Positions 5,335 through 7,189 of a stretch of DNA of 7,189 nucleotides are shown here, piece by piece. Source of the DNA: Nitrospinota bacterium (GTDB taxonomy: Bacteria; Nitrospinota_A; UBA7883); contig JAOUNV010000089.1 in NCBI GenBank assembly GCA_029880775.1, positions 1 to 7,189 of the forward strand, written 5' to 3'. How positions within the stretch are numbered: the stretch's first letter is position 1; every line of letters begins with the position of its first letter. Position numbers and translations under genes: made by a program. The notes beneath the pieces are model-generated. The model was not told the origin of the DNA. It made no database searches and saw nothing but the letters and a program-made list of their open reading frames with translations.

Positions 5335-6445
5335 GAATATGCTCTTTAAAAAATCATGGAGCGCCATGGGATATGCCGCCGTCTTGTTATCTATGACGGT
5401 TCTGCTGTGGGCAGGCTGCGCAGGAAAAGAAAAAGAGGGAGAGAACACTACCAACAAACCAAGATCCACACCTGTGACCATCGTGAAGGCTGTGAGCCAG
5501 ACAGTGTTGGTCACCCAGGAGGTGATCGGGCTGATTGAGAGCAAGGCAGCTCCTTTTGTATCCGCCGAGGCCGCAGGCCGCGTAAAAGAAATATTTGTTG
5601 ACGTGGGTCAACAGGTGACATTGGGCCAGCCACTGGCCCAGCTGGATGGCGAAAGCCTGGCCATAGGGAAGAAAGCGGCTGAGGCGGCGGTTAACCGGCT
5701 GGTCATCCTGTCGGAAAACCAGCAAAAAACCGTGGAGCGATATTCCAAGCTGGCGGAGGAGAACTTTGTTAACCGCGCCATGGTGGACGATCAGCAGGCC
5801 CAGCTGCAAGCGTTGCGTCAGCAGTTGGCCTCCGCCAATGCAAGCCTGGCCCAGGTGGATAGCGATATAGCCAAGACCACGGTCACATCCCCAGCCACTG
5901 GCCGTATAGAGAAACGCCTGGTGGATGTGGGAGATTTCGTCGGTGTCGGCAAGCCTGTGTTCCGGGTAGCATCGGCCGATTTGCTGCGGGTGGTGCTCCC
6001 ATTCCCGGAAACTGTGGCGGATACTCTGTCTATCGGTCAGAAAGTGGAGCTATCCTCCCCCTCCGCGCCGCAAGTAAAAGTCCATGGATCCGTGGCGGAG
6101 ATCCGCCCCATGATCAGCGCCGACGCCCGGGCGGTGGAGATGATCATGGACGTTCCGAACCCAGGTGGATGGAAGCCGGGCGGAACAGTCAAGGGAATCG
6201 TCACTCAAGAGGAGAGGAAATCGGCGGTGTTGGTACCGGAGACGTGCGTTGTGCTGCGTCCCGCTGGCGCTGTGGTGTATGTCATAGAAAGTGGAATAGC
6301 CCATCAGCGCATAGTGAAAACCGGTGTCAAGAAAGAGGGGCTGGTGGAGATTATCTCCGGAGTGAAGGACGGGGAGACCCTGGCCCAAGATGGCGCCGCG
6401 TACCTGACCGATAAGGCGCCTGTCTCTGCGTTGGAGACCGAATAG
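5327..6445 (+). CDS. RND efflux membrane fusion protein (HlyD/AcrA family), likely lipoprotein
   Basis: This is the periplasmic adaptor joining an inner-membrane RND pump to an outer-membrane channel; 372 residues from this start. Residues 1-31 look like a lipoprotein signal ending in LLWAGC, with Cys31 as the lipid site; Trp at -3 is unusual for a lipobox. The two lipoyl half-motifs are about 79-108 (AAGRVKEIFVDVGQQV) and 185-216 (SPATGRIEKRLVDVGDFV). They flank a coiled-coil hairpin rich in Gln, Ala and Leu (about 112-182). A beta-barrel (about 218-295) and membrane-proximal domain (about 296-365) follow. ATG 5327 is preferred because GGAGA (5316-5320) lies 6 nt before it and it overlaps the tetR stop by 8 nt, giving coupling. 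An ATG at 5306 would add seven residues but lacks a good ribosome site. The RND gene follows directly. Confidence 0.92.
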   Translation: MIRNMLFKKSWSAMGYAAVLLSMTVLLWAGCAGKEKEGENTTNKPRSTPVTIVKAVSQTVLVTQEVIGLIESKAAPFVSAEAAGRVKEIFVDVGQQVTLGQPLAQLDGESLAIGKKAAEAAVNRLVILSENQQKTVERYSKLAEENFVNRAMVDDQQAQLQALRQQLASANASLAQVDSDIAKTTVTSPATGRIEKRLVDVGDFVGVGKPVFRVASADLLRVVLPFPETVADTLSIGQKVELSSPSAPQVKVHGSVAEIRPMISADARAVEMIMDVPNPGGWKPGGTVKGIVTQEERKSAVLVPETCVVLRPAGAVVYVIESGIAHQRIVKTGVKKEGLVEIISGVKDGETLAQDGAAYLTDKAPVSALETE

Positions 6446-7189
6446 ATGAATCTTCCGGAGATTTCCATAAGAAGACATGTCCTTGCCCTGATGCTTAACG
6501 CTGTCCTGATTCTGTTCGGTGTCATAAGCTACCAGCGGATTGGCGTGGACCGGTTTCCATCGGTAGACTTTCCTGTCATAACCGTCACAACGGTCATGAT
6601 GGGGGCGAACCCCGACATCATCGATTCGAGCATTACCAATATCATAGAGACCACTGTCAACACAGTGCCGGGAATCGATCACATAAAAAGCGTCTCCTCA
6701 CCTGGAGTCTCTTCCGTCATCGTCACCTTTTCCCTGAGCAAAGACATAGACGTGGCCTTCAACGAGGTGCAGTCGAAAGTAAGCCAGTCAATCCGCAAGC
6801 TGCCCAATGACGCCGACCCACCCATGGTGGCGAAGATGGAGATGGGCGCCCAACCGATCATATGGCTAGCACTCAGTGGCGACAGAACCCAGCAACAGCT
6901 GAACCAATACGCCCGGCAGGTGGTCAAAAAACGGCTGGAAACAATCAACGGCGTGGGGGAAGTGCGAATAGGTGGCGGAAGGAACAGGGTGATACGTGTG
7001 GAAGTGGACCTGGACCGCATGGCTTCGTTTCGGGTGGCCACCCAGGACCTTATCCTGGCGTTCAATGCAGAGCATTTCCAGTTTCCAGGCGGCTTTCTGG
7101 TCAGCGACTGGACGGAGAAAATGATAAAGCTGGACATGGAGTTCCACGACCCGGCGGCGCTGGCGGAAATGATAGTGGGCTACCGAGGC
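6446..7189 (+). CDS. RND efflux permease, HAE1/AcrB-like, N-terminal part (partial)
   Basis: 248 codons are present without a stop; the gene continues past the right edge, and the family is normally about 1,000-1,050 residues. A short cytoplasmic N-terminus (MNLPEISIRR) is followed by the first transmembrane helix (about 11-31). Next comes the start of the periplasmic porter domain, with recognisable RND signatures: RFPSVDFPVITVTTVMMGANP (36-56, here running past Pro43), ITNIIETTVNTVPGI (63-77), VQSKVSQSIRKLPNDADPP (108-126) and the INGVGEVRIGG strand (167-177). NAEHFQFPGG (207-216) matches the conserved N...PGG turn. These resemble drug-type (HAE1) more than metal-type (CusA/CzcA) pumps, but substrate cannot be read from this part. 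The ATG directly follows the TAG of the adaptor gene, with GGAGA (6433-6437) 8 nt upstream, so translation is coupled. The pump would need an outer-membrane channel encoded elsewhere or downstream. Confidence 0.93.
   Translation, partial: MNLPEISIRRHVLALMLNAVLILFGVISYQRIGVDRFPSVDFPVITVTTVMMGANPDIIDSSITNIIETTVNTVPGIDHIKSVSSPGVSSVIVTFSLSKDIDVAFNEVQSKVSQSIRKLPNDADPPMVAKMEMGAQPIIWLALSGDRTQQQLNQYARQVVKKRLETINGVGEVRIGGGRNRVIRVEVDLDRMASFRVATQDLILAFNAEHFQFPGGFLVSDWTEKMIKLDMEFHDPAALAEMIVGYRG

Noticed and set aside
6050..6682. 210-residue - strand frame across the adaptor and RND genes
   Set aside because: It is a long shadow frame opposite two well-supported genes with family-level motifs; long antisense frames are common opposite such coding sequence.

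Overview
The window comes from a Gram-negative bacterium. Three secreted or lipid-anchored proteins, an RND efflux pump with its periplasmic adaptor, and a periplasmic c-type cytochrome all imply an inner membrane, a periplasm and an outer membrane. Base composition is moderate, with AT-rich intergenic regions, and start sites mostly carry purine-rich Shine-Dalgarno sequences. The gene set would fit a respiratory, environmental lineage such as a deltaproteobacterium, Nitrospinota or Nitrospirota. That placement is an inference; no rRNA or marker gene is present to prove it.

Layout. Positions 1-584 hold the end of an unidentified membrane protein, possibly an RND metal pump, and a small secreted Met/His-rich protein 27 nt downstream. 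The pair looks like the tail of a copper/silver-type efflux operon. A 427-bp gap follows, with only a doubtful antisense small ORF. A large + strand gene (1012-3480) encodes an 822-residue polytopic membrane protein with a spermidine-synthase-like Rossmann domain in its middle. It ends at a strong hairpin terminator (3490-3528) that also serves the convergent gene on the - strand (3556-4044). That gene encodes a secreted mono-haem cytochrome resembling the cytochrome P460 / c'-beta group.

A 627-bp non-coding stretch (4045-4671) separates the cytochrome from the last operon. It holds two short ORFs of uncertain reality, an 18-bp inverted repeat (4277-4294), and a promoter with an overlapping 22-bp operator-like inverted repeat just before the next gene. 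The final operon is tetR-family repressor, lipoprotein-like membrane fusion protein, RND permease. Its first two genes overlap by 8 nt and the last two abut stop-to-start, so translational coupling is likely. The permease runs off the right edge. No outer-membrane factor gene is visible.

How the parts work together. The right-hand operon is a self-regulated tripartite efflux system: the repressor probably sits on 4631-4652, blocking its own promoter until a ligand releases it. The left-hand remnant may be a second, metal-directed export system. The middle pair (membrane aminopropyltransferase-like protein and P460-like cytochrome) is the least explained part. The two genes are convergent and share only a terminator, so their adjacency is not evidence of a joint function.

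I see no CRISPR array, tRNA, rRNA, transposase, attachment site or phage gene. The items most worth follow-up are the altered active site of the spermidine-synthase-like protein, the P460-like cytochrome with four extra cysteines, and the two inverted repeats sharing a TGACT half-site.
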